From the NCBI GenBank assembly GCA_910585805.1, contig CAJUFB010000026.1, positions 1 through 22,541 of the forward strand: a stretch of DNA of 22,541 nt, in the 5' to 3' direction. This DNA is from an uncultured Acetatifactor sp. (lineage in GTDB: Bacteria > Bacillota > Clostridia > Lachnospirales > Lachnospiraceae). Below, one piece after another: positions 6,613 to 14,914 of this stretch. Every line of letters starts with the position of its first letter. Position 1 is the stretch's first letter. Under the pieces are notes generated by a model that did no database searches, had not been told where the DNA came from, and saw only the letters and a program-made list of their open reading frames with translations. The position numbers and the translations under genes are program-made.

Positions 6613-9127
6613 CCGGTACCTCCGCACTAATCAAAATCAATGCCTTTACAATTACGCTATCATCTTCCTTGAATTCTTTGTCTAATAATTCTGCCAGATA
6701 TTCCTGCTTTATTCTCTCAAATATTTCTGGCGCAATCACCTTATCTTGTACAGCATAATATAATGTATGAATAAAATTGCTAAAATTTAAAGAATTCAAA
6801 GGAATAAGAAATAGCCCTTTGCCATCTAAAATTTCGTTCATATATCGCTCATTTCGGAACAAAAATTCATAAAACTTTCTAAAGTTGCTTCCCCGGCCTT
6901 CATAACTGCTCAGAATATCACTACTAAATTTCTTCAGACACAATGTATGTGCTTCTGTAATAGTATTTTTCGCAAAAATGTACCCCAATGATCCAATATT
7001 AAACGGATTTTTCATTAAATAATCTTTCAGCTTTTTTCGTCTTTCTTCTTCAAGCAAAGTACCGGTATATTCATTTTCATTTAATTCATAGTTAAAGCTG
7101 TCTTCGTGCAAAAGTATACTTTTTTCTTCATTGGTCAATGTACTAATTTTTCCAAAATATCTGCTTTTTTCTAAATTAACAGGAAGCCCTGCTGAAGGAA
7201 GAAATGATACCAATTCTTCATATAGTGCCCTTCCATCAAAATCTGGACGACAGAAAAAAATAATATCATCTACATACCTATATACATAAAAAGTACCATG
7301 TTCAAATTGCGCAAAAGCCCTGTCCAATAATTGATCCAAAAACATTTCAGCAATTATCCTCGCATAGGCTGGCCCCTGTGGAACACCAATCCTATGGCCG
7401 TTTTGCAATTCTTTCATCAATTTATTATTATATTCTATTAAAAAAAGAAAGATATTTTTTGTTTCTTTATTCAATACATTTTCAAAAGTTCTATATACTG
7501 TCAAAAAATCTATATGATCATAGAATCCTTTAAGATCAATATAAAATACTTCAAAATTATCCATAAAAGGAATCTCTGTAAATACTCGAATATGATCTAT
7601 AAATTTTCCCCATGAAGAATACCAATAATAAAAAATATAATCTTGCGATGTATAAGATACATGGTAACTGAATGATTTCCAACTACTTTTCATCAGACTA
7701 CATAAGCGAAGTGCAAGGTTGGTTGTAATTACACGATCTTTTGCTGAAAGCGAAACTAATATTCTTTTCTTTTCTGGAGATTCTATCCTTTCAAATACTT
7801 TAAACCCTATTGGGGTATACTTTGAAACCTCCCCTTTTACCACGCTTCTAATCAGTCTGTCATAGAATTGTAAATCATATTTCTTTAAATCACAAAGCCG
7901 ATTCCAAATAGATACATCTGGCACTTCATCATTCTCTTTTAAGTAATTCTTCTCCTTATTAACTGTAAAACGGATATCTGATACAGTTACATTTTCGTTC
8001 AAGTTTTCAAGCTGGATCAGAAGGTTCTGTTCCAGGCCACATTTTCGCAACAGATAATGCAATCCTGTTTCACTCTCGTCAAGTGAAGTTTCCATGTCTA
8101 TACCATATATACGATAAAGATAGCCAAAAGTAGCCGGAAAGTATCGCTCACCTAACTTTTCGATATTGCTACATGTTTTTTTCTCATCATAATTCGGAAA
8201 TCTCCTAAATACATCTTTCACCAACTGCGCATTAGAATCGCATAAATATAATGTTCCAAGAAGTACTGTCCAGTCTTGATGCAGCGAAACCCCCTGCCGC
8301 ATTCTTCGGAAAATCTGTTCAAACACCACTGTTTCTGACAGGATACCAATTACTTGATCTATCGTGATTTCTATTTTCCCAAGGAGATGATATCTCCTAT
8401 ATTTCAGCGCTATCACATCAGACCGGGAAATATCCAAATTAAGCTTTTCCGCTATTTCCCCCATATCATTAGATGAATAGCATTTCATAATATCTAACTG
8501 TTCATTCAGAAACTGCTCTGAGTCTGTATCATTTTTTTCTCTGAATTCTCCTATAAAAAAATACGATCTTGCACCAAATCTGTGACATGATAAGGGAAAC
8601 TTCACTTGCTTTCCAACTATATTATTCCGGCTACTGTCTGTGGCTGGGAATCTGTCAAGTCCCCATTTCTCATTCTCTCTAATTTCATATAAGGCTCCAC
8701 ACCTCTTTTCAAGCTCACATACGATACGAAATCCCAAATCCTTTGTCACTAAGGTTTTAAATATTATCCATACATGAATTCCCCTTCGTCCGGAGAATTC
8801 TGTTAAATAATTAATCCCGATTTCATCTAACATATATATAAACGGAGCAACGCATTGCCTATACATAGTATATACATCTGGATTTACTTTGTCCTTACAA
8901 TCAAAGTCAAAACATATCCATTTAATCCTATTTGTTCTATATCCCTGCTGATAACACCCCATAGAGCCATGCTTTAGAAGCATATGTTCAATTACAAATG
9001 GAGACATAGGAAAATATTTTGTTATATATCTTCCATCATTCTGTTGAATACCTGCCGCATAAGTATTTACTACAAAAAGTGTGTACTCTAACTGCGCGAT
9101 ATCATGTATAAGCCGATCAACTGTCAT
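6599..9127 (-). CDS. Archaeo-eukaryotic primase-reverse transcriptase fusion
   Basis: 842 residues. The N-terminal primase/PrimPol-like domain has a DxD metal site in WICFDFD (D74, D76), SGRRGIHVWI (112-121, H118), and DRFPATD...VKFPLSCH (158-182), the last resembling TOTE-type primases. A helical linker (~260-345) may be a primase C-terminal module. The reverse transcriptase domain follows: DRVITTN region (~464), motif A YIDLKGFYDHID (529-540), motif B GVPQGPAYAR (581-590), motif C YRYVDD (616-621), and motif D around LPVNLEKSRYFGK. The QGPAxxR form of motif B is typical of Abi/UG-type RTs rather than of retroviral ones. No maturase, endonuclease or Cas1 domain is visible. The ATG at 9127 follows AGGAGAG. 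It is the first gene of a two-gene operon with the PRTase-like protein. Probable defence role; biochemical activity is untested. Confidence 0.92.
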   Translation of the reverse strand: MTVDRLIHDIAQLEYTLFVVNTYAAGIQQNDGRYITKYFPMSPFVIEHMLLKHGSMGCYQQGYRTNRIKWICFDFDCKDKVNPDVYTMYRQCVAPFIYMLDEIGINYLTEFSGRRGIHVWIIFKTLVTKDLGFRIVCELEKRCGALYEIRENEKWGLDRFPATDSSRNNIVGKQVKFPLSCHRFGARSYFFIGEFREKNDTDSEQFLNEQLDIMKCYSSNDMGEIAEKLNLDISRSDVIALKYRRYHLLGKIEITIDQVIGILSETVVFEQIFRRMRQGVSLHQDWTVLLGTLYLCDSNAQLVKDVFRRFPNYDEKKTCSNIEKLGERYFPATFGYLYRIYGIDMETSLDESETGLHYLLRKCGLEQNLLIQLENLNENVTVSDIRFTVNKEKNYLKENDEVPDVSIWNRLCDLKKYDLQFYDRLIRSVVKGEVSKYTPIGFKVFERIESPEKKRILVSLSAKDRVITTNLALRLCSLMKSSWKSFSYHVSYTSQDYIFYYWYSSWGKFIDHIRVFTEIPFMDNFEVFYIDLKGFYDHIDFLTVYRTFENVLNKETKNIFLFLIEYNNKLMKELQNGHRIGVPQGPAYARIIAEMFLDQLLDRAFAQFEHGTFYVYRYVDDIIFFCRPDFDGRALYEELVSFLPSAGLPVNLEKSRYFGKISTLTNEEKSILLHEDSFNYELNENEYTGTLLEEERRKKLKDYLMKNPFNIGSLGYIFAKNTITEAHTLCLKKFSSDILSSYEGRGSNFRKFYEFLFRNERYMNEILDGKGLFLIPLNSLNFSNFIHTLYYAVQDKVIAPEIFERIKQEYLAELLDKEFKEDDSVIVKALILISAEVPDEKA

Positions 9128-9180
9128 AAGACTCTCCTATTTGAAAACAAAGCATTGCATATTTTGTCCACTTGAATTGT

Positions 9181-9186
9181 ATTATA
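9181..9186 (-). promoter_or_regulatory. -10 box of the primase-RT operon
   Basis: TATAAT on the minus strand, about 54 bases before the start codon, with no good -35. This predicts a leader of roughly 45 bases. Upstream (9228-9251) is a small GCATGA/TCATGC inverted repeat with a 12-base loop. I see no convincing structured RNA gene in 9128-9312. Confidence 0.5.
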
Positions 9187-9312
9187 ACGTATATCTTTAA
9201 AATTATCTATTACTATTGCTCAAAAAAGCATGATTCGTTCCCAATTCATGCCTACTTCTAAAATATATATTCAAATCTTTCTAACCTAACCACCAAAAAT
9301 CCCCTTCAATCA

Positions 9313-9376
9313 ACACTATACACAATTTTTTCTCTATTTGTACATACAGTGCCCATTTTCCACTATTTCGTACACC
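9313..9376. repeat. Arm-like repeat at the right end of the element
   Basis: Contains the ATACAC and GTACATAC motifs and aligns with 699-762 outside the left repeat. It lies directly next to the right 41-bp core and so is probably a recombinase-binding arm. Confidence 0.5.
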
Positions 9377-10295
9377 ATACACACAATACACTCTCAAAAC
9401 CTTGCTCCATATTAGGATACACAAGGAATACCACATCATATCCATCAATATTTTCCGGCATATCCACAAGCTCCGGCAGCGCCTGATGGCGCATTTCCTC
9501 ACTTGCAGCCGATACAGTATCAGAATAGGCAGATGGGTAATGTTCTTTTGTGTTGATGGAGACAATATCCCCGCCTGCGGCGTCCTGTATCATCTGCCCA
9601 ATCACCTGGCTGTTCCCCATGAAATCCTCTTTCTCATTGAGCAGCAGGGAAGCCCCGGAAACCGCGTCCACATCATCATCAAAGTCCGTATTGCCAACCC
9701 TTGTAAAATATACGGTCAAAATCTTCCTGCCGCCAATGTCTACTCTTTCACCTGAGATGACCATTTCCTGATCAATCTCAACCGTCAGAAAATGTCTCTT
9801 AACATAAGGCAGCAGCCATGCATCCATAAGCACTGCCAACAGGGATACCAGTACCGCAAGAATAACGGGAAGCGCTCTGTATTTCTTTCGAACCCAGCCA
9901 AACGCATGAGCCAGTACATGGAACGCAATGAGCACAAAACCGACCAAAGCTAAAACAGCATGTATCCGCCCAAGCCCCGCCATATGGATGCCTGTATGGA
10001 ACAAATATCTGGAATTGATAATGCCTGTCAGCAAGATAGATACCAAATCTACAGCCAATGCGAAATTTACAGCAAGAACAATCTTCCTTTTCCTGTTATA
10101 AGCGCCTTTCTTTATTGCTTTATACCACTTTATGTTGACGATATTGTGAATTATGGTCATTACAATAAATACAATGCCAGCCACCTCATGAAAAGGAGCG
10201 CCTGTAAAGGAATACCCCAATAATGCGATAAACAGCAATCCCAATATGATATCAATGGCTTTTTTGGTCCTGACTGCAGCATTATATTTATCCAT
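9363..10295 (-). pseudogene. Membrane cytochrome-like protein with flavodoxin domain, 3'-truncated by element insertion
   Basis: 310 residues from the ATG at 10295, preferred over 10325 because AAAGGATGG lies six bases upstream; it overlaps the MATE stop in ATGGATAA. The N-terminal ~165 residues have four or five hydrophobic helices with spaced histidines (FHEVAG, IIHNIV, RIHAVL, AFHVLAHAF), suggesting a b-heme membrane domain of the DUF4405/flavocytochrome type. From ~191 a flavodoxin fold starts (KILTVYFTRVGNT, FMN phosphate loop) and runs to VVFLVYP-N295. There it is replaced by a 15-residue tail encoded by the 41-bp repeat and flanking element DNA. About 105 of the usual ~150 flavodoxin residues remain, so FMN-binding loops are lost. 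It was presumably an electron-transfer partner of the cluster upstream. Confidence 0.8.
9377..9417. repeat. Right copy of 41-bp direct repeat (candidate attR core)
   Basis: Identical to 763-803. On the minus strand it starts TCCTAATATGG, so the host codons for Pro-Asn of the interrupted flavodoxin domain form its first bases. The reading frame continues through it into a short foreign tail. Confidence 0.85.
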
Positions 10296-11679
10296 GTCTG
10301 ACCATCCTTTCTTTACCCAATTCACGCCTTATTCTGGGATCAATCACACCCCAAAACAATATCAGGCTAAATATTGCTCCTACCGCATCTGATATCGTCC
10401 CTGCATAAAAAACATATCGTATATCCAGAAACAACGGCAGAATACAAAGACACATCATATATACAATTTTACGGAACAATGACAGAGGAAGTGCATATTT
10501 GACTTTCCCCATTGCAGTCAGACCATCCACCAGAGCATACTGCACTGCAACGCCTAATAATGCGATTGTATACATACGTATGCTTCCCGCAGCAAGCTGT
10601 ATAGTGCTTGACTCTTTCAGAAAAAATCCTGCAAACACCTCCGGTAATACCTGCACTGTAATTCCCAATACCCCGATATATACTCCGCATAATAAAAACA
10701 CATAAAGAAAAGCCTGCCGGATTTTTGCATAACTTCCTGCCCCATAATGAAAGCTAAATATCGTTCCGCATCCTGTCGTAATCCCCTGTGCCGGGCATGC
10801 TACTATCGTCATAAAACTCTGGATAACCGCAGCACAGGTAATCAATATATCCCCTTGTGAATCCCCTCCATATTTTCGTAACGAAGTATTCAAAAAAATA
10901 ATGATCAGATTATCCAATATCGTAATCATGAACGACATACATCCTATGGACAGGATTCTAAGTACAATTCCCTTTTGCAGCCTGCTTGGACACAGACGCA
11001 CCGGAATAATCTTGCTACGCAAAAAACAGATTACATAAACGCAAGTACAGCATTGTGCGATAACAGTTCCCCATGCTGCCCCCGCAATCCCCATACCACA
11101 CCCAAAAATCAAGACAGGATCAAGAACCACATTTACCACAGCGCCAAGCGCCACAGAAATCATTCCCTGCCTTGCAAACCCCTGTGCCAGAATAAACTGG
11201 TTCAACCCACACCCAAGAAGTGATGCAAAACTCCCACAGACATATATTGTAAAATAAGTTTCTGCATAAGGATACATGTCTCTGCTACTGCCCAGCAAGT
11301 ATAATATTTTTTCACGGTTCAATAACAGCAGCGGGGTCACTATCGCCGATATGACTAAAATCATAAAAAAAGCGTTCCCAATAATCTCCCGCGCCCTGCG
11401 TTCCTCTTTCTGTCCAAGGCTGATGCTCATATAAGAGGCTCCACCAATCCCTACCATAAATGCAAAAGCCGTCAGGGCTGTCAATGCCGGCGCACAGACA
11501 CCTATACTGGCAAGAGAGAGGCTTCCCGTTTCTGGTATCCGACCGATAAAAATGCGGTCTACAATGTTATATAAAATATTAAAAAGCTGACCGAACATCG
11601 CAGGAATCCCTAAATGGATAACCAAACGTCGCACAGGGGTTTCCGCCAGCAATTCCTGTGTGGTTTTAAGTCCAGACAT
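10288..11679 (-). CDS. MATE-family multidrug/sodium exporter
   Basis: 463 residues, the usual length for the family, with repeated hydrophobic helices throughout. The N-terminus (VRRLVIHLGIPAMFGQL followed by NILYNIVDRIFIG) is the standard MATE opening, and an internal repeat begins near residue ~240. It acts in the cytoplasmic membrane, exporting cationic or aromatic compounds by ion antiport; the substrate cannot be read from sequence. The ribosome site is weak (GGTGA). A hairpin terminator lies between it and the upstream NTF2-like gene, so expression may be partly independent. Its stop overlaps the start of the truncated flavoprotein gene. Context suggests export of a toxic electrophile or of a product of the reductase upstream. 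Confidence 0.93.
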   Translation of the reverse strand: MSGLKTTQELLAETPVRRLVIHLGIPAMFGQLFNILYNIVDRIFIGRIPETGSLSLASIGVCAPALTALTAFAFMVGIGGASYMSISLGQKEERRAREIIGNAFFMILVISAIVTPLLLLNREKILYLLGSSRDMYPYAETYFTIYVCGSFASLLGCGLNQFILAQGFARQGMISVALGAVVNVVLDPVLIFGCGMGIAGAAWGTVIAQCCTCVYVICFLRSKIIPVRLCPSRLQKGIVLRILSIGCMSFMITILDNLIIIFLNTSLRKYGGDSQGDILITCAAVIQSFMTIVACPAQGITTGCGTIFSFHYGAGSYAKIRQAFLYVFLLCGVYIGVLGITVQVLPEVFAGFFLKESSTIQLAAGSIRMYTIALLGVAVQYALVDGLTAMGKVKYALPLSLFRKIVYMMCLCILPLFLDIRYVFYAGTISDAVGAIFSLILFWGVIDPRIRRELGKERMVRHG

Positions 11680-11697
11680 ATACAGTCACCATATAAA

Positions 11698-11737
11698 AGA
11701 ACAGGCAGGCATCATTTCCAGCACACCCGCCTGTTCT
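11698..11737 (-). terminator. Hairpin terminator between NTF2-like and MATE genes
   Basis: A 9-base perfect stem, AGAACAGGC / GCCTGTTCT, is followed on the minus strand by TTTTATAT. It lies just past the NTF2-like stop and should reduce transcription into the MATE gene. Confidence 0.7.
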
Positions 11738-11767
11738 CCCCTCCCTACACTGGTTTATTTCTGATGG

Positions 11768-12151
11768 TTATTTCTGAATGGTATTAGAATTCTGGTTATA
11801 CGCCTTTGCAACGCATTTCCATTCGCCGTCCATCTTCAACAGAAGCAATACATCCGTGAAATCAATGCGGTTGCCCCAGCCTTCTTCCAGCACACGGACA
11901 ACAGCCAGGGATTCCTCAACCATCAGGACATCCACACGGGCCTTGAAATTATCGCCGCCGGGCACGGTATCCACATTGTGGTAGAACTGCTCAATAGAGC
12001 CATGCTCCAGCTTACCGTCCAGATAGCCGAACAAAACAGCTTCATCCGTGAACAGCTCCTTTGCATATGTGCTGTTTCCCTCGGCAACACTCTTGACAAA
12101 CTTCATTGCAGCAGCCTCTACTGCCTGATATTCCTTTAATTCTGCTCTCAT
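11768..12151 (-). CDS. Small NTF2-like / lumazine-binding-fold protein
   Basis: 127 residues with the layout of the NTF2/SnoaL superfamily, nearest to the putative lumazine-binding group: an N-terminal helix (EYQAVEAAAMKFVKSVAEG), then FTDEAVLFGYLDGKLEHGSIEQFYHNVD, then beta strands through DVLLLLKMDGEWKCVAKAY. There is no signal peptide. Members of this fold bind small aromatic ligands or act as isomerases or dehydratases; no specific catalytic residue can be named here. It has a strong ribosome site (TAAGGAGG) and lies 67 bases after the OYE-type reductase, with which it probably shares a transcript. A helper role in handling the reductase's substrate is an inference. Confidence 0.8.
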   Translation of the reverse strand: MRAELKEYQAVEAAAMKFVKSVAEGNSTYAKELFTDEAVLFGYLDGKLEHGSIEQFYHNVDTVPGGDNFKARVDVLMVEESLAVVRVLEEGWGNRIDFTDVLLLLKMDGEWKCVAKAYNQNSNTIQK

Positions 12152-12218
12152 TGTAATAGCCTCCTTAAATTTTTTTGACTATATATAAAGCATTCTGCCT
12201 TACACCATGGTAATAAGA

Positions 12219-14192
12219 TTAAATATTGTTTCCTACCTCATAGCCATCCCATACGGCATGAAGGATTGTGCTGACCTTCTGTCCGTCGCCAATCTCATAA
12301 ACGACAGCGCCACATCTTTGCAGCTCCTGTGCCATAGAAGGAGCCGGACGGAAACCGACTGCGATAACAACTGTATCTGCATCTAATACCTTTTTCTGCC
12401 CATCACTTTCCAGAATAACTTTACCATTTTCCACAGCAGAAAGGCGATGCTTCTCCAGCACGGTCACATGATGATGTTCAAACAGGTCATGGATCATCTG
12501 GCCATTCGGGATCGGGGATAGTATACCTGCCGACAAAATCTTAGGCAGAGCTTCTACCACCATAACCTCTTTGCCATCCTGTGCATAGTCCAGCGCCATT
12601 TCACAGCCAACCAGACCACCGCCAATCACCATGACCTTCTGCCCAACCTTTTCCGGATGCGCAAATGCCTCCATACAACCAAGAACCTTTTTATCATCCA
12701 TTCCCGGTATATTCGGCATGACGGGAACAGAGCCGGTTGCCAGAATAATCACATCTGCATCCATATTACGGAGCTGTTCAGAAGTAACCGTTTCCCCTGT
12801 GTGGATTTCCACAGGCAGTGCCTTTAATTCATTCTGATACCACGCATTTAACTCCCGCACCTCTTTTTTGAAGCTATGTGAACCGCCGGGAATCAGATTT
12901 CCGCCCAGAGATCCATTCTTTTCATACAAAAAAACCTTATGTCCACGCATGGCTGCGGTTCTGGCCGCCTCCATACCGGCAACACCGCCACCCACGACCA
13001 CAACCTTTTTCGGCTGTACGCAGGGACGGAGCGCATACCTCACTTCCCGCATTGCTGCCGGGTTTACTGCACAGGTAGGCTGTTTTCCCTGCTGGAGCCT
13101 TGTGATACACCCCTGATTGCAGGCAATGCAGGGACGGATCTTCTCCGTATGTCCGGTCAGCACCTTGTTTGGATACTCCGGATCTGCCAAAGCCGCACGG
13201 CCAAGGACAACCGCATCAATCTTACCATCCCGAATCGCCCTCTCCGCAATATCCGCTTCATTCATCCGGCCTCCTGCCAGAATTGGGATATTAACAGCTT
13301 CTTTTGCTTTCGCTGCCAATTCCACCAGATACCCTTTCGGCATATACATAGGCGGACAGGCATAATAGAAAGAATCGTAAATACCTGTATCCACATTCAG
13401 GCAATCATAGCCATAGGATTCCAGCAGCTTTGCGATCTCAATCCCTTCTTCCAGGGTACGTCCAATTTCCTCCTCACCGGTCAGGCTTGCCTGTTCAAAT
13501 CCTTTCACAAAAGTTTTCAGTCCAAGACGCATGCTGACTGGAAAATCACTGCCGCATTCCTGCTTAATACCTTCCAGAATTTCCTTTGCTGCCCGCAAAC
13601 GGTTTTCCAGGCTGCCGCCATATTCGTCGGTACGATGGTTCATCATGGACAGGGCAAACTGGTCAAGCAGATACCCCCAATGGATGGAATGTACCTCTAC
13701 ACCGGAAAAGCCTGAATCCTTTGCAATTTTAGATGCCTTTACAACAGACTCAATTTTAGATTTGATCTGGTCACGGGTCAGTTCCGGTGAGACTTCCCCC
13801 GGATGCCGGAAAACATGTACAGGAGATGGTGCCGGAAGATTGGGATAATTCCGCCCAAGTCCCATAGTAATCTGAGCAAAGATTTTTGTACCGTAAGCGC
13901 CTGCCCTCTCATTCAGTTCCGTTGCCGTCATCTTAAACGCATCCGGATTCTGTAAGATTGTCGGGCCAACCCCGGTATACGGATCAACGGTTCCATCCGC
14001 TGCGATTGCCCCTGTAAAAATCAGACCAAAGCCGCCTTTCGCCCTCTCTACAAGATATTGTATCGTTTCGTCTTTCAGACCACCTCCCGGAAGATGGTGC
14101 TGTCCGCCGCCAATTGGTGCCATACAAAACCTATTCTTAATGGTCAGTCTGCCAATCTGGAGTGGCTTTCCTAAATACTCATAGTTCTGCAT
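12219..14192 (-). CDS. OYE-family NADH:flavin oxidoreductase / 2-enoate reductase-like enzyme
   Basis: 657 residues, the typical length of 2-enoate reductase/2,4-dienoyl-CoA reductase-like enzymes. Domains: FMN-binding TIM barrel (1-~350) with RFCMAPIG, EVHSIHWGYLLDQF (166-179) and RTDEYGGSLENR (187-198); a 4Fe-4S cluster motif C355-x2-C358-x3-C362-x11-C374; an FAD Rossmann site VVVVGGGVAGMEAA (397-410); and an NAD(P) site VMVIGGGLVGCEMA (520-533). It should reduce activated C=C bonds using NAD(P)H; relatives include bile-acid BaiCD/BaiH-type and enoate reductases, and the substrate is not identifiable. RHxxHG-type residues are partly altered (HSIHW). Ribosome site AAAGGAGG. First gene of the cluster, divergent from an HxlR regulator that probably controls it. 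Confidence 0.93.
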   Translation of the reverse strand: MQNYEYLGKPLQIGRLTIKNRFCMAPIGGGQHHLPGGGLKDETIQYLVERAKGGFGLIFTGAIAADGTVDPYTGVGPTILQNPDAFKMTATELNERAGAYGTKIFAQITMGLGRNYPNLPAPSPVHVFRHPGEVSPELTRDQIKSKIESVVKASKIAKDSGFSGVEVHSIHWGYLLDQFALSMMNHRTDEYGGSLENRLRAAKEILEGIKQECGSDFPVSMRLGLKTFVKGFEQASLTGEEEIGRTLEEGIEIAKLLESYGYDCLNVDTGIYDSFYYACPPMYMPKGYLVELAAKAKEAVNIPILAGGRMNEADIAERAIRDGKIDAVVLGRAALADPEYPNKVLTGHTEKIRPCIACNQGCITRLQQGKQPTCAVNPAAMREVRYALRPCVQPKKVVVVGGGVAGMEAARTAAMRGHKVFLYEKNGSLGGNLIPGGSHSFKKEVRELNAWYQNELKALPVEIHTGETVTSEQLRNMDADVIILATGSVPVMPNIPGMDDKKVLGCMEAFAHPEKVGQKVMVIGGGLVGCEMALDYAQDGKEVMVVEALPKILSAGILSPIPNGQMIHDLFEHHHVTVLEKHRLSAVENGKVILESDGQKKVLDADTVVIAVGFRPAPSMAQELQRCGAVVYEIGDGQKVSTILHAVWDGYEVGNNI

Positions 14193-14217
14193 GTCTGTGC
14201 CTCCTTTACCTGCAGGA

Positions 14218-14246
14218 TTGACTTTTCCTGCTGTTGATATTATAAT
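14218..14246 (+). promoter_or_regulatory. Promoter of the HxlR gene
   Basis: TTGACT and TATAAT separated by exactly 17 bases, pointing right toward the HxlR start at 14337. A near-consensus sigma-A promoter. Confidence 0.8.
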
Positions 14247-14272
14247 TATAGCGAGAATGAAATAGAAAACAA
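14245..14272 (-). promoter_or_regulatory. Promoter of the reductase cluster
   Basis: On the minus strand, TTGTTT (14272-14267) and TATAAT (14250-14245) are spaced by 16 bases, pointing to the reductase start at 14192. It shares its -10 region with the divergent HxlR promoter. Confidence 0.65.
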
Positions 14273-14296
14273 GTACGCACCTTTAAGTGCGATACT
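14272..14296. promoter_or_regulatory. Candidate HxlR operator
   Basis: Inverted repeat AGTACGCAC / GTGCGATACT with one unpaired base, separated by 6 bases. It touches the -35 box of the reductase promoter and lies downstream of the predicted HxlR start point, so one bound dimer could repress both directions. Confidence 0.55.
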
Positions 14297-14336
14297 AACA
14301 TGAGAGTTATATACTTACCTAAAGGAGAGTGTAAAA

Positions 14337-14669
14337 ATGGGCGAACGCTGTATATCACAAGAATGCCTGGAAACAACAGGTTTTAGCTACACATTATCCC
14401 TCATCAACGGAAAATACAAAATGACAATTCTTTATACGCTTATGGAATTTGGCATAGTCCGCTTTAATGAAATGAAAAAATATATTGGGGAAATTTCTTT
14501 CAAAACTCTTAGTTCTACTTTAAAAGAATTAGAAGCGGATCAGCTTGTTCACCGTAAAGAATATCCACAAATTCCGCCAAAAGTCGAATATAGCCTGACT
14601 GAACGTGGTAAATCTTTAATACCAATTCTTGATGGAATGTGTGAATGGGGAGACAAAAACAGGTTATAA
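14337..14669 (+). CDS. HxlR-family winged-helix regulator
   Basis: 110 residues, the usual size. The sequence YTLSLINGKYKMTILYTLMEFGIVRFNEMKKYIGEISFKTLSSTLKELEADQLVHRKEY, with PPKVEYSLTERGKSL, follows the HxlR winged helix closely. Cys5 and Cys10 lie ahead of the DNA-binding domain; several members of this family sense electrophiles or oxidants through an N-terminal cysteine, so redox sensing is plausible. Ribosome site AAAGGAGAG. It is divergent from the OYE reductase cluster, with overlapping promoters and an inverted repeat between them, the normal arrangement for a local regulator of a quinone- or electrophile-detoxifying operon. Confidence 0.92.
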   Translation: MGERCISQECLETTGFSYTLSLINGKYKMTILYTLMEFGIVRFNEMKKYIGEISFKTLSSTLKELEADQLVHRKEYPQIPPKVEYSLTERGKSLIPILDGMCEWGDKNRL

Positions 14670-14830
14670 CGTATTTGTACTTATACTCAATCTTACATTG
14701 AAACGACATAAAACATTTTGATTTTGCGTTTAGGGGGGCAAATTTTTAGAAACAGAGGGTTCAAATTTCTGTGGGGAGGGTTCATGCACAAACACTTCTA
14801 TTGCTTAACCACAATACCCATGAAAAAGAA

Positions 14831-14869
14831 AAAGGCATCTGACGGTATCCAATATCGCCAAATGCCTTT
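14831..14869. terminator. Bidirectional terminator hairpin
   Basis: Stem AAAGGCAT / ATGCCTTT encloses a 23-base loop with further partial pairing. On the minus strand it is followed by TTCTTTTTC, on the plus strand by a weaker T run. It lies between the HxlR gene and the convergent recombinase remnant. Apart from this hairpin, 14670-14914 holds nothing I can name. Confidence 0.6.
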
Positions 14870-14914
14870 ATTTCTGCGTTTTCCCCAATATTCTGTTTTT
14901 GCCCTTTGTATCAA

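Larger units (their letters stand above)
763..9417. mobile_element. 8.6-kb integrated element with AEP-RT, PRTase-like, DUF1016 and recombinase genes
   Basis: The segment is bounded by perfect 41-bp direct repeats. It is clearly richer in A+T than the DNA beyond 9.4 kb and carries a tyrosine-recombinase-like gene at its left end. On the right, a host flavodoxin-domain reading frame runs into the repeat and ends 15 residues later, showing that the boundary lies inside a gene. Four genes share the minus strand; none encodes conjugation, replication or phage structural functions. It is therefore best described as a small integrative island carrying a probable defence cargo. The exact crossover point within or next to the repeat cannot be fixed from one sequence. 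The alternative is that this is one block of a larger composite island. Confidence 0.75.

Noticed and set aside
763..9417. CRISPR array or retron msr-msd in the element
   Set aside because: No spaced short repeats and no clear msr-msd-like inverted structure beside the RT gene; the RT also carries a primase domain not expected in a retron.
9281..9565. 94-codon minus-strand frame across the right repeat
   Set aside because: It overlaps the flavodoxin reading frame in another phase and has no ribosome site or domain.
12939..13715. 258-codon plus-strand frame opposite the OYE reductase
   Set aside because: Shadow of a strongly conserved gene; no domain or ribosome site.
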